A stretch of DNA of 35,758 nucleotides from an uncultured Myxococcales bacterium (GTDB lineage Bacteria > Myxococcota_A > UBA9042 > DTJE01): positions 1 through 35,758 of the forward strand of contig CALJUR010000010.1 of NCBI GenBank assembly GCA_937975765.1, read 5' to 3'. Positions 7,722 through 16,947 of this stretch are shown in pieces (position 1 is the stretch's first letter; each line of letters begins with the position of its first letter). The notes beneath the pieces were generated by a model. The model did no database searches, was not told the origin of the DNA, and was given only the letters and a program-made list of their open reading frames with translations. The position numbers and the translations under genes are program-made.

Positions 7722-9524
7722 ATGTCTGATGATCTCAACTCAAAGTCAACGCCCATCGGTTTCCTGCTCCTGCGTGACGGTCACGCTGTTCCCCTGTCGG
7801 GGGTGTCGCCGGACGATGTGAAGGACGGCGCGAAGCACCGCATCCCCAATCCTGAAGTCGAGCCGCTGAGGTACCGCCAGACCCTGAACGCGATCATCGA
7901 TCGGCTGGGGTTCCGCGGCGACTTCGGCGACTACAGCAACCGCGGCTGGCCCGACTTCCTCGCGTTCCTGCGCAAGAACGGCTGTGCCGACCCCGCGCGG
8001 CTCTTCCCGTCGGATCACGGGGGCTGCATCGACCTGTACTTCCGGCCCGCGTTCGGCCCGACCCGCCGCCAGCTCGCCGATCGCGTCTTCGAGTCGCACG
8101 GACCGGCTCCCGAGCGCGTGTTCCTCGGCAACGGCGTGGATTGGGCGGCCTGGGATCACGGGATGGGCATCGAACCGCCCGAGGAGGTTGTTCCGACGAT
8201 CGGTGGGGATCCCGCGACGGCCGAAGCCCGCGCCCGGAAGCTCTTCGCATGCCGCCACGCCCTCTCCGGCCAGTGGGGGTTCCTCGATGACAAGCTGGTC
8301 TGGGGACCGGTCCAGCAGGTCGTCGACAAGACCTACTGGGTGAGCGCCGGCGAGCGCGAACGGCAGGCGAGCCACGACAAGGTGGTCGAGGCGGTCCGTG
8401 CCTTCCGCGCGGTGTTCGACACCCGCCCGGAGGGCTGGGTGGATCTGGTCCGCTACAACGAGCGCCTGGTCGTTCTCCGCGCGCACGATGGAGCATGGGA
8501 CGTGCTGTGGCGTTCGTACCGCGAGGAGGATCCGCCGGAACCCAGCGACATCGCACAGTGGACCCACTTGGCCATCGAGGATCTCCCGGCCAGCATGATG
8601 AGCGAAAGTGATCTGCAGCGGTCCATCCACTTCCGCCAGGAGGTCTGGGAGGAGCGCGAAGCGCACGAGGCAGAACAGGCCTTCTACGACCGAGGCGGAA
8701 CTGCGCAGGACCGCCAGCTCACCCCCGACGCGGAGGTGCGGACCGCCTGGCTGCGCGAGCAGGGGCGCCTCCCGGCCGGTGAGCGCGTGCGTTGGACCGG
8801 CGAACTGCCGCCCGGCTTCCGTGTCGTGGAGGTCGGCGGGCGACGGATGGCGATCAGCGAACTGGTCGACCTGGGCACCTTCCGCCGGATGCTCGTTGAT
8901 ACCGGGTACCTGCGCCGCCGGCCGGACGGCAATGAGCCCTGGGAGCGGGCCAACGAAGGAGCGCACGCGGGTGCTCCTGTCGGCGGCAGCTGGGCCGATG
9001 CCCAGGCGTTCTGCGCCTGGAAGGAGCGGCAGCTGGGGGTCGCGGTGCGTCTTCCGACCAAGAACGAACTGCGCGCCATCCGCCCGTTCTTCTCGGAGCG
9101 CTACGCCAGCCTGGCCGGGGCCGACTTCCTGTGGGAGAACTTCCCGCCGCGTCCTCTCGTCGAGCGCGCCGACGGCGGCGCGGATCTGCGGCGTGACCTG
9201 CCCTCGGCGGTGAACTGGTCGGAGCCTCGCTTCCTGGAGCCCGGTCCGGATCTGCCCGAGTTCCCCGAGCCCAGCGGGTTGAGCAGCAAGTCCCGCAAGC
9301 GCTGGATCGAGGACTTCCCGCCGTTCGCGTCGTGGCGCGAGGAACTGCCCTGGGCCAGTTACGCGGGTCTGGGCTTCATCGATGCCTGGGATGCGTACGA
9401 ATGGTGTCAGGAGGTCGGTTGGGTCCACGGACGGTTCTGGGAGGGCCGGATCGGCCTCGCCTCGTGGGGCGCCTACAAGAACATGAAGGTCACCTTCCGG
9501 CTCGTACTCGATCTGGAGGGGTGA
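7722..9524 (+). CDS. FGE/SUMF1-fold protein with a long unknown N-terminus, viperin neighbour
   Basis: This encodes 600 residues from the ATG at 7722, with GGAGG 5 nt upstream; an open frame reaching further left has no better start. Residues 1-330 match nothing I recognise and are rich in Trp, Asp and Arg. Residues 362-600 look like a formylglycine-generating-enzyme (SUMF1/EgtB/PvdO) fold: GGSWADAQAFCAWKERQLG, RLPTKNELRAI, and a C-terminal core with GRIGLASWGAYKNMKVTFRL. That last stretch, where catalytic members carry a Cys, has none, so the domain is probably a binding or structural module. Only 4 nt separate it from the viperin gene, so both are made from one transcript. It may sense a target or support the viperin; this is inference. 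Confidence 0.85.
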   Translation: MSDDLNSKSTPIGFLLLRDGHAVPLSGVSPDDVKDGAKHRIPNPEVEPLRYRQTLNAIIDRLGFRGDFGDYSNRGWPDFLAFLRKNGCADPARLFPSDHGGCIDLYFRPAFGPTRRQLADRVFESHGPAPERVFLGNGVDWAAWDHGMGIEPPEEVVPTIGGDPATAEARARKLFACRHALSGQWGFLDDKLVWGPVQQVVDKTYWVSAGERERQASHDKVVEAVRAFRAVFDTRPEGWVDLVRYNERLVVLRAHDGAWDVLWRSYREEDPPEPSDIAQWTHLAIEDLPASMMSESDLQRSIHFRQEVWEEREAHEAEQAFYDRGGTAQDRQLTPDAEVRTAWLREQGRLPAGERVRWTGELPPGFRVVEVGGRRMAISELVDLGTFRRMLVDTGYLRRRPDGNEPWERANEGAHAGAPVGGSWADAQAFCAWKERQLGVAVRLPTKNELRAIRPFFSERYASLAGADFLWENFPPRPLVERADGGADLRRDLPSAVNWSEPRFLEPGPDLPEFPEPSGLSSKSRKRWIEDFPPFASWREELPWASYAGLGFIDAWDAYEWCQEVGWVHGRFWEGRIGLASWGAYKNMKVTFRLVLDLEG

Positions 9525-9528
9525 CAAC

Positions 9529-10482
9529 ATGATGCGGCAGAGCAAGACCGGCGGCTGCGCCAGCCGTCGGAGGGAACCGGTACGCCCGCAAGTCGACCCC
9601 ACGGGGCTCATCTGCGACGGCAGGATCCTCGTCGGCCTGCCCGTCAACTTCCACGTGAACCGGCGGTGCAACGCCGCCTGTAGGTTCTGCTTTGCTCCGT
9701 TCCCGGAGGGACCGGACCACCTCGCTGTCGGCGACGCGCTCCGCGTTGTGGGCTGCCTCCGCAGAGCGGGTGCCGAGAAGATCACGTTCGCGGGCGGCGA
9801 GCCGACGTTGCTCCCGTACCTCGGGGCACTCCTGGACTACGCGAAGGCGATCGGCTTCGTGACGGGCCTTGTCACGAACGGGGCGCGCCTCGGTCCCGTG
9901 CTCGAGGGGCACGGCCACGCGATCGACTGGATCGCGCTGTCGATCGATTCGGGCGACGAGGCTACCCAGGCCGCCATTGGTCGTGGCCCCTGCGGGCACG
10001 TCTCGCGCGGAATCAGGCTCGCCGAACGCTGCCACGCGATGGGCATCCGGGTCAAGATGAACACGGTGGTCACGGCGATGACCTGGCACGAGGACATGAG
10101 CGCCGTCGTGCGGGCTGCCCGCCCGGAACGCTGGAAGCTGTTCCAGGTCCTGCGGGTGGTCGGCCAGAACGACGGGCGGGTGGAACCGCTCCTGATCACG
10201 GCACAGCAGTTCGAAGCATTCGTTTGCCGGCACCGGCACTTGGCGGGCGAGGGGATCCGGCTTGTGCCCGAGGACAACGAGGCGATGATCGACTCGTACG
10301 TCATGGTGGACCCGATGGGGCGGTTCTTCGGGAACACTGGCGGCGTCCTTCGCACGAGCCGGCCGATCCTCGATGCGGGCGTCGAGGGGGCGCTGCGGGA
10401 GATCGGGTTCGACCCGATGAAGCTCGACTCCCGGGGCGGGCGGTACGATTGGGCTTCGGTGGAACGCCGGTCGGCGGCGTAG
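9529..10482 (+). CDS. Prokaryotic viperin (radical SAM ddhNTP synthase)
   Basis: This encodes 317 residues. The radical-SAM cluster motif CNAACRFC (Cys47, Cys51, Cys54) binds a [4Fe-4S] cluster, and KITFAGGEPTL is the SAM-binding GGE motif. Viperin-type signatures follow: the SIDSGDE stretch, VKMNTVVTAMTWHEDM, RWKLFQVLRVVGQND, and VPEDNEAMIDSYVMVDPMGR close to the C-terminus. Members convert a nucleoside triphosphate into its 3'-deoxy-3',4'-didehydro form, which blocks phage transcription. The length fits prokaryotic viperins, and there is no N-terminal amphipathic helix as in the animal enzyme. The ribosome-binding site is GGAGGGG. A nucleotide kinase often sits next to prokaryotic viperins; none is present here. 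Confidence 0.93.
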   Translation: MMRQSKTGGCASRRREPVRPQVDPTGLICDGRILVGLPVNFHVNRRCNAACRFCFAPFPEGPDHLAVGDALRVVGCLRRAGAEKITFAGGEPTLLPYLGALLDYAKAIGFVTGLVTNGARLGPVLEGHGHAIDWIALSIDSGDEATQAAIGRGPCGHVSRGIRLAERCHAMGIRVKMNTVVTAMTWHEDMSAVVRAARPERWKLFQVLRVVGQNDGRVEPLLITAQQFEAFVCRHRHLAGEGIRLVPEDNEAMIDSYVMVDPMGRFFGNTGGVLRTSRPILDAGVEGALREIGFDPMKLDSRGGRYDWASVERRSAA

Positions 10483-10495
10483 GCAGGAGGCGAAG

Positions 10496-12472
10496 ATGCA
10501 GACCATCGGCAACGATACGTGGCCGGCCGCATCGAACTGGCTGGAACAGATCGGATACCGCGTCACGTTCCGCGTACAGAACTGGACCGAGGGCCTGGTG
10601 TCCTGCCCCGGCGAACGGTGGATCGGGCGGGGCGGGAGCGAACGCGAGGTTCTGGAGGACATACTCGCACAGATGCTGCCGTCGCGCGCCGCGCGGCTGG
10701 CGCTGCCCGAGTGGGTCACGGATGATCGCCCGCCGGATCCCGAGGCACTCCTGGGCACCGCAGGGCTGGCCACCGTCGAGGAGACGGGTTTGGCCAACGC
10801 GGAAGCGAGCGATGCCGAACCGGCGTCGTCGTGTCTGGACGCTCCGCAGGACCACACCAGCATCGCACCCGTTTCCGAAGCGACGGACGGGGCTGGTGAC
10901 AACCCGGTGGTCGAACTCCCTGCGGCCGAGGAGCAGCCGGCGGACACGACCGCCGATGCCGTGGCGACTCCCGTCGCGCCGCCGCGCGTCTGGCTGACCG
11001 TGGACCAGGCGATCGAGGCGTTGGAGCCCATCCTCGATCGCATCGAGGCCGAGCGCCCCGAGTTGGGCCTCGCGACCCCGGAACGGCAGCGCCTCGTGAT
11101 CCTGTCCTGGATCTGCCGCGCCCGGGCCGTCGAGGAGGCGTCGGACGACGCGCGGCCCATCGTCAACCGCGTCGCGGCCATCGCGAAGGATCTGACAACG
11201 CTGTGCAAGGTCTATTGGCCGGGCTCGGTCCTCGGCCTCCAGTTGAACGCCACGCCCGGAAAGGCGTGCCGTGACGTCGGTGACGGCAATACGGGCGGGA
11301 CGCCGGTGACCTGGTCCGCGGCGGCCGACCTCGCGGATCGCGCACTGGCCGACCTCGTCGAGAAGGAGGCGAAAGCGGGACGGGACGAGTACGGCTGGTC
11401 GGACGCCGTCGCGCTGCAGCCCGCGCCGCTGGACCCCGAGGCGGAACTGGCCGCGTTGCGGGCCCGGATCGAGAAGGTGATGGGGCGGGTGGACGACCCG
11501 CCTCCCAAGAACCCGGCTGCGTCCATCCGCACGCCCGGGCCGAAGGAACTGGCGCAGTTCGTGGAATGGGGGCGGCTCGCGCGCTGGCTTCGCGGCGCCG
11601 TCGTGGACTTCGACACCTGGGCCCGGGTCGCCGGGCGGCTGCGCTGGCTGGCATCGCGGATCCAGGAGAAGGATCCTCACCTGGCGCGGATCCTGGAACC
11701 GTCCTTCCGGCCCCCGACCGGTTGGGCCGCGTCGCTCGGGCGCGATCCCGTCGAGCAGCGCAGGAAGAAGGAGCGCGCGACACTGTACCGCCGGCTTCCC
11801 GGCCTGTCCGTCGGCGACGGGGCAGGCATGTTGACGTGGCTCCGGGAAGCCCTGGAACTGCTCGACCGGGATGCTCTTGCGAGGGCGGTTGTGCCCTTCC
11901 GGGACATCGTCCTCGCGCTGCGGATCGAGGACTTCAAGGACCGGCGCCATCGTCGGCGCCTGCGGGGCGTCCAGGACATCCTCCGGGGCGGTCCGGCCGG
12001 CCCGGCGCAGACGAACGGCGACGAGGAGTGCGAGGTCCTGCCCGACGATGCCAACGGATGCATCGACGGGTCCGATGGTTCGCCGGACTCCTTGGCTGAC
12101 GACGCTCAGGCCGTGGACCCCGGCGCGGCGCTCTTTGCCCGGGTTCGCCCCCACACCGAGGGCCGCAACGCGGTCTTCGTCAGCAACCGGCTCGATCCCG
12201 ACCTGGAGGACATGCTCCGGGAAACGCTGGGATTCGCCACGATCGACTGGTGCGAGGGGACCCCCCGCCGCGTGCAGTCCGTCGAGGAGCGCATCGGCCA
12301 GCGGGCGTTCGACTTCGTGCTGGCCGCGACCGGGTTCCAGTCGCACAACGTGGACGGCGCCCTGTACCGCGCCTGCAAGAAGGCGGGCGTTCCGTATGTG
12401 AGGGTCAACAAGGGGCGCCCGGTCGCGTGCGCAGCGGCGATTGCGCAGCGACTCGCACTTGCGCCCGGATGA
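10496..12472 (+). CDS. Large protein with C-terminal DUF2325-like domain
   Basis: This encodes 658 residues with a strong AGGAGG site before the ATG, 13 nt after the viperin gene. Residues 1-70 form a small folded segment (EGLVSCPGERWIGRGGSERE). Residues 75-170 are acidic, Ala/Pro-rich and probably disordered. Residues 170-530 are mostly helical and basic. The last 100 residues (from about 558) resemble DUF2325: NAVFVSNRLDPDLEDML, a central FDFVLAATGFQSHN, then ACKKAGVPYVRVNKGRP, a Rossmann-like fold. No catalytic site can be assigned. It ends the viperin transcript; the BREX promoter lies just downstream. It may be a regulatory or sensor protein for either neighbour, but that is a guess. Confidence 0.82.
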   Translation: MQTIGNDTWPAASNWLEQIGYRVTFRVQNWTEGLVSCPGERWIGRGGSEREVLEDILAQMLPSRAARLALPEWVTDDRPPDPEALLGTAGLATVEETGLANAEASDAEPASSCLDAPQDHTSIAPVSEATDGAGDNPVVELPAAEEQPADTTADAVATPVAPPRVWLTVDQAIEALEPILDRIEAERPELGLATPERQRLVILSWICRARAVEEASDDARPIVNRVAAIAKDLTTLCKVYWPGSVLGLQLNATPGKACRDVGDGNTGGTPVTWSAAADLADRALADLVEKEAKAGRDEYGWSDAVALQPAPLDPEAELAALRARIEKVMGRVDDPPPKNPAASIRTPGPKELAQFVEWGRLARWLRGAVVDFDTWARVAGRLRWLASRIQEKDPHLARILEPSFRPPTGWAASLGRDPVEQRRKKERATLYRRLPGLSVGDGAGMLTWLREALELLDRDALARAVVPFRDIVLALRIEDFKDRRHRRRLRGVQDILRGGPAGPAQTNGDEECEVLPDDANGCIDGSDGSPDSLADDAQAVDPGAALFARVRPHTEGRNAVFVSNRLDPDLEDMLRETLGFATIDWCEGTPRRVQSVEERIGQRAFDFVLAATGFQSHNVDGALYRACKKAGVPYVRVNKGRPVACAAAIAQRLALAPG

Positions 12473-12518
12473 ACCTTCCGGATCGCTCGTTGGCGGCCCC
12501 GAATCGACCCCGAATCGA

Positions 12519-12547
12519 ATTGTTCCTGTCCCACCCGTCTGCTAGAC
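12519..12547 (+). promoter_or_regulatory. Putative sigma-70-type promoter for the BREX operon
   Basis: TTGTTC, a 17-bp spacer and TAGACT lie just after the stop of the DUF2325-like gene. They match the -35 and -10 consensus in 3 and 4 of 6 positions at ideal spacing, and third-position G+C bias is lost here. If real, brxA translation must start downstream of about 12555, although its frame stays open further left. Confidence 0.4.
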
Positions 12548-12618
12548 TCGCGACCGTCCTGGACGCCGACTTGGGGCAGCGCGTGGACGCTTGTACGGAG
12601 CGCGGGCTGGGGTACGGG

Positions 12619-13446
12619 GTGGACGTGGATTCGAAGGGCGAAAGGTCCGTTTCGGGGGGGAACAGAGGCTCCGTTCGCGAACGCCTCGGCTTCCGGGACG
12701 GTGACCGCGGCAGCCACACCAGCCGGACCATGATGCTGGGCGAGTTGAGCGTCCTCCTGGATCACGTGCCCGTCACGGCCTCTCGCGCCGACTACCTCGC
12801 GGCGATCGAGGAGGCGAACCTCCTTGGCAAGAAGACCGCCCGGACCCGCGAACTGACCGCGAAGCACCTTCGCGAACTGTACGGCCTCAAGCCCGAACTC
12901 GCGGTCTTCCGGGCGCTGCGGTCGTTCTGGATCCGCGATCCAGGCGAAGGCCGTCCCCTTCTGGCCCTGCTCTGCGCCGTCGCCCGCGACCCGCTCCTCC
13001 GGTCGTCCGCCGACGTGATCCTGTCCGCCCCCACCGGTGCCGGCATCGAAAAGGGCGCTTTCGAGAAAGCATTCCTCGGCCAGGCGCCGGATCGGTTCGC
13101 CGCCACGACGCTCGGTTCGCTGGCCCGCAACATCGCTTCGACCTGGACCCAATCCGGGCACCTTGCTGGGCACCAGCACAAGATCCGCAGTCGGCCCGCG
13201 GCCTCGCCTGCCGCAGCAGCCTACGCGGCGACCCTCGCATTCCTGGAGGGCGCGCGAGGGCAAATTCTTTTCCAGAGCCCATACGTCCGTCTTCTCGATC
13301 GCCCCGTGAACGAGGTCCACGACCTGCTGGTCACGGCGTCTCGCCGAGGGTGGATCGACTACCGGAGCGTGGGCGCGGTCGTGGACGTCCGGCTGTCCGA
13401 CCTGTTGTCCGAGGAAGAGCAGGAGTGGTTGCGTGAGCAGGCTTGA
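12619..13446 (+). CDS. brxA: BREX protein BrxA
   Basis: From a GTG at 12619 this gives 275 residues. The true start is uncertain: the frame is open back to an ATG at 12469 that overlaps the previous stop, but a likely promoter lies inside that extension, and conserved text begins near SHTSRTMMLGEL. The body matches the BrxA family: NLLGKKTARTRELTAKHL, ELYGLKPELAVFRALRSFW, LLALLCAVARDPLLR, a SLARNIASTWTQSGHL helix pair and a C-terminal RGWIDYRSVGAVVDVRLSDL. BrxA is a small helical DNA-binding protein of BREX phage defence. It overlaps brxB by 14 nt, so the operon is translationally coupled. The gene looks intact. Confidence 0.82.
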   Translation: MDVDSKGERSVSGGNRGSVRERLGFRDGDRGSHTSRTMMLGELSVLLDHVPVTASRADYLAAIEEANLLGKKTARTRELTAKHLRELYGLKPELAVFRALRSFWIRDPGEGRPLLALLCAVARDPLLRSSADVILSAPTGAGIEKGAFEKAFLGQAPDRFAATTLGSLARNIASTWTQSGHLAGHQHKIRSRPAASPAAAAYAATLAFLEGARGQILFQSPYVRLLDRPVNEVHDLLVTASRRGWIDYRSVGAVVDVRLSDLLSEEEQEWLREQA

Positions 13447-13993
13447 CCTGTTGCTGAAGGAGTACGAGCGCTTCGTGGCCCTCCCTTGGGAGCGCGGGCT
13501 CGCCGGGCCGCAGAAGGTCTGGTTCGTCGTGTACGACCGGACCGAGGAACGGCGGCTGCGTGCGGCCCTCGACAACTTCCGGCTTGCCACGGTCGGCGCG
13601 GGCCACCCCTGGCTCCCGGTGGACCTGACCGGCGCGTTCCCGACGTGGATGGCGTCGCAAGAGTACCGGGACGGCTACTTCGAGTCGCCGGACGACATCG
13701 ACATGGTTCTGCCCCAGTTCCGAACCCACGTCGCCGATCGTGTCCGCGAAGCCCTCGAATCCCCCGAGGCGGACGACCGCGCCGTCGTCGCGGTTTCCGG
13801 CGTGGCCACGCTGTTCGGTTTCCTCAGCATTTCCGAACTGGTGCACGATGTCGAGCCGAGCATTCGCGGCAGGCTGGTGCTGTTCTTCCCGGGAGAGCAC
13901 GAGGCGGGCAACTACCGATTCCTGGAAGCCCGCGACGGCTGGAACTACCACGCGGTTCCGATCACCGCTCCGGCTGGAGGCGACACGCCATGA
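13433..13993 (+). CDS. brxB: BREX protein BrxB (DUF1788)
   Basis: This encodes 186 residues from a GTG start inside the end of brxA, with AGGAG upstream. The DUF1788 signature is clear: LLKEYERFVALPWERGLAG near the N-terminus, VWFVVYDRTEERRLRAALD, AVSGVATLFGFLSISELV and RLVLFFPGEHEAGNYRFL. It is normal in length and appears intact. Its stop overlaps the brxC start (ATGA at 13990-13993). BrxB is a core BREX component, thought to act with BrxC and PglX/PglZ in the complex that distinguishes host from phage DNA, but it has no known enzymatic activity. Confidence 0.92.
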   Translation: MSRLDLLLKEYERFVALPWERGLAGPQKVWFVVYDRTEERRLRAALDNFRLATVGAGHPWLPVDLTGAFPTWMASQEYRDGYFESPDDIDMVLPQFRTHVADRVREALESPEADDRAVVAVSGVATLFGFLSISELVHDVEPSIRGRLVLFFPGEHEAGNYRFLEARDGWNYHAVPITAPAGGDTP

Positions 13994-16947
13994 ACCCGAA
14001 GACCAACCGAGAGATCTACGCCGAGGATCCCGGCAAACTCGAACTGCTGAACAACGGCGTCGCCAAGGTGCTCGATTCGGGCACCGTCGCGGACCTCGAA
14101 ACCCTGCGCTACGAGATCCGGACCTTCGTCTGCGGCGGGCAGTACGAGAAGGGCCTGCGCCGCATCCTCGACAGCTACCTTGGCAACCTCGGGAAGCCCG
14201 AACAGCCGGCCGTCTGGGTCAGCGGGTTCTACGGCAACGGCAAGTCACACCTCGTGAAGATGCTTCGCGCGCTCTGGGTGGATTTCACTTTTCCGGACGG
14301 CGCCCGGGCGCGCGGACTCGCCCATCTCCCGGACCCGATCAAGGAGGCGCTCAAGGAGCTGGCGACCGAGGGCAAGCGCCGCGGTGGCCTGCACGCCGCG
14401 GCCGGCACGCTGGGAGCGGGCGTGGGCGACAACGTTCGCATGGCGATCCTGTCGATCCTCTTCAAGTCGCTGGGACTGCCGGACCAGTACCCTCTCGCGC
14501 GGTTCGTGATGTGGCTCCGGGACAGCGGGCACCTCGACAAGGTGCGCGCGCATGTCACGGCGAGGAAGAAGGTGTGGGAGCACGAGCTCCAGAATATGTA
14601 CGTGTCGCCGGTGATTACGGAGGCGTTGCTGGCGGTGATCCCCGATCTTGCACCGAGCGCCGCCGAGGTCCGGTCGCTCCTGAAGACCCAGTACCCGAAC
14701 CAGACCGAGGTCACGACCGACGAGATGCTCGCGGCGATCGACGCCGCGCTGGCCCCGGACGGGAAGTTTCCCTGCACGCTAATCGCCCTGGACGAGGTGC
14801 AGCAGTACATCGGGGACAACTCCGCGCGAACCCTCCTGATCCAGGAGGTCACCGAGGCCTGCTCCAAGCGGTTCGCCGGCCAGTTGGTCTTCGTCGCGAC
14901 AGGGCAGACGGCCCTCTCGGGCACCCCGCAACTCCAGAAGCTGAAGGGCCGGTTCACCGTCACCGTCGAGTTGTCCGACCAGGACGTCGAGACGGTCATC
15001 CGGCAGATGGTCCTGAAAAAGAAGCCCGAGTGCATCCCGGCGGTCGGCGACGTACTGATGAGGAACATCGGTGAGATCTCACGCCACCTCGTCGGGACGG
15101 CCATCGCGCCGCGGCCCGAGGACCAGTCCTGCCTCGAACAGGACTACCCGCTGCTCCCGGTGCGCCGCCGTTTCTGGGAGAAGTCGCTTCGCGCCCTCGA
15201 CCAGGCGGGCACCGCCGGCCAGCTTCGCTACCAGTTGAAGATCGTCCACGAGGCCGCGCGCGCCAATGCCGACCTCCCGCTGGGCACCGTCGTGCCCGCC
15301 GACTTCCTCTTCGACCAGCTCGCCACGAATCTGCTGGGCAGTGGCGTCCTGCCGCGCGAGATCTACGATCTGTTCCTGTCGCTGCGGGACGGCACGGACG
15401 ACGGCCTCCTGAAGTCGCGGCTCTGCGGTCTGATCTTCGTGATCGGCAAGCTTCCCCGCGAGCACGGTGTCGATATCGGCGTCCACGCCACGGCCGAGAC
15501 CCTCGCCGACCTGCTCATCGAAAACCTGTCGGCGGGCAGCGCGGATTTGCGCAAGCGGATCCCGACGCTTCTCGAGGCCCTGGTGGACGACGGACGCCTG
15601 ATGGTCGTCGAGGGCGAATACCGCCTGCAGACCCGCGAGAGCAGCGCTTGGGAGACCGACTACCGCGGCCGATTGAAGAAGCTGAAGGAGGACGGCAGGA
15701 AGCTGGCCGACCTGCGGACCGACTACCTCCAGACCGAATGCCGGCAGCGACTGGCCAGCGTCAAGCCGCTCCAGGGGAACAGCAAGGTCCCCCGGGCCTG
15801 CGACCTGCACTTCGGGGCCGACGCTCCCAAGAACGCGGGCACGGCCATCCCGATCTGGGTACGCGACGGGTGGACCGAAAGCGAGAAAACGGTCGAGAGT
15901 GATGCCCGTGCAGCCGGCGACGACAGCCCGACCGTGTTCGTGTTCATCGCCAAGGGCGCCGGTGACGAACTCGACGCGACCATCGCGATCCTGAAGGCGG
16001 CAGACGAGACGTTGCAGCACCGGGGGATCCCGACCACGTCCGAAGGGCAGGAAGCGCTCGCCGCGATGGAGAGCCGGAAGGCCGAGGCCGAGTCGCGCCT
16101 GAAGAAACTGCTGGCCGCCGTCTTCCGGGAGGTCCGCGTTCTCCAGGCCGGCGGCCAGGAACTGGTCGGCATCGAACTCGCTGACAAGGTCCGTACCGGG
16201 TGCGACAGCGCCATGGTCCGGCTGTTCCCGCAGTTCGACGCGGCCGACCACCCCCACTGGGCGAACGTCATCGAGCGGGTCCGCAAGGGCGACGGCGACG
16301 CGTTGAAGGCCGTGGGTCATGGGGGGACGTCGAAAAGCACCCCGTCTGCGCCGCTGTCCTGAAGTGGGTCGCTCCCGGCAGGAAGGGCGCGGAAATCCGG
16401 AAGTACTTCGAGGACCCGCCCTTCGGCTGGCCGCGGGACGCGGTCGACGGGGCCCTCTACATCCTGACCCTCGGGGGGCAGGTTCGCGCGACCCTTCCCG
16501 GCCAGGCCCTGACCGCGCAACAGATGGACCGCGCGAAGATCGCCCAGGTGGACTTCCGACTCGAGTCGGTCGTCATCACCACCGGCGAGCGGATCCAAGT
16601 CCGAAAGCTGCTCCAGGACGTGGGCATCACGTGCAAGGCCGGCGAGGAACTGGAGGCGCTCCCGCAGCTCGTCGCCGACCTGCAACACCTCGCCGAGCGT
16701 GCCGGGGGCGATCCACCGGCGCCGGACCGTCCGGCCACGGTCCATCTCAAGGAGTTCGACCTGCTCGCCGGCAACGAGAAGTTGAAGGCGGTGTTCGACG
16801 CGCGCGGACGGCTGGGCGACGAGGCGAAGGCCTGGCGTCAGGTCGGCGATGTCATCGAGCAGCGCCTGCCTCGCTGGGAGGTGCTCCGGACCCTGATTTC
16901 GCACGCCGCTGGCCTGGATTCCGTGGACGCGGTCGAGAAGCAGGCGG
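13990..16947 (+). pseudogene. brxC: BREX ATPase BrxC, frameshifted and missing its C-terminus
   Basis: The first 778 or so codons are intact: a Walker A in SGFYGNGKSHLVKML (Lys85), a Walker B in CTLIALDEVQQY, and typical family text throughout. At 16321-16326 a run of six G shifts the frame; a stop follows at 16360-16362. One extra G would restore GGDVEKHPVCAAVLK and about 200 further residues, which continue in the next frame through WRQVGDVIEQRLPRWEVL to about EKQADD. Homology then ends abruptly near 16950, roughly 200 residues short of a normal BrxC of about 1,200, where pglZ text begins. Two lesions thus affect the gene. BrxC is the large ATPase core of BREX; this copy would be truncated at 790 residues unless the indel is a sequencing error. 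Confidence 0.88.

Noticed and set aside
7722..9524. Diversity-generating retroelement target protein (FGE/lectin fold)
   Set aside because: No reverse transcriptase or template repeat was seen in the window.
7746..9785. Minus-strand open frame of 679 codons opposite the FGE-like and viperin genes
   Set aside because: Antisense shadow with no domain-like text.
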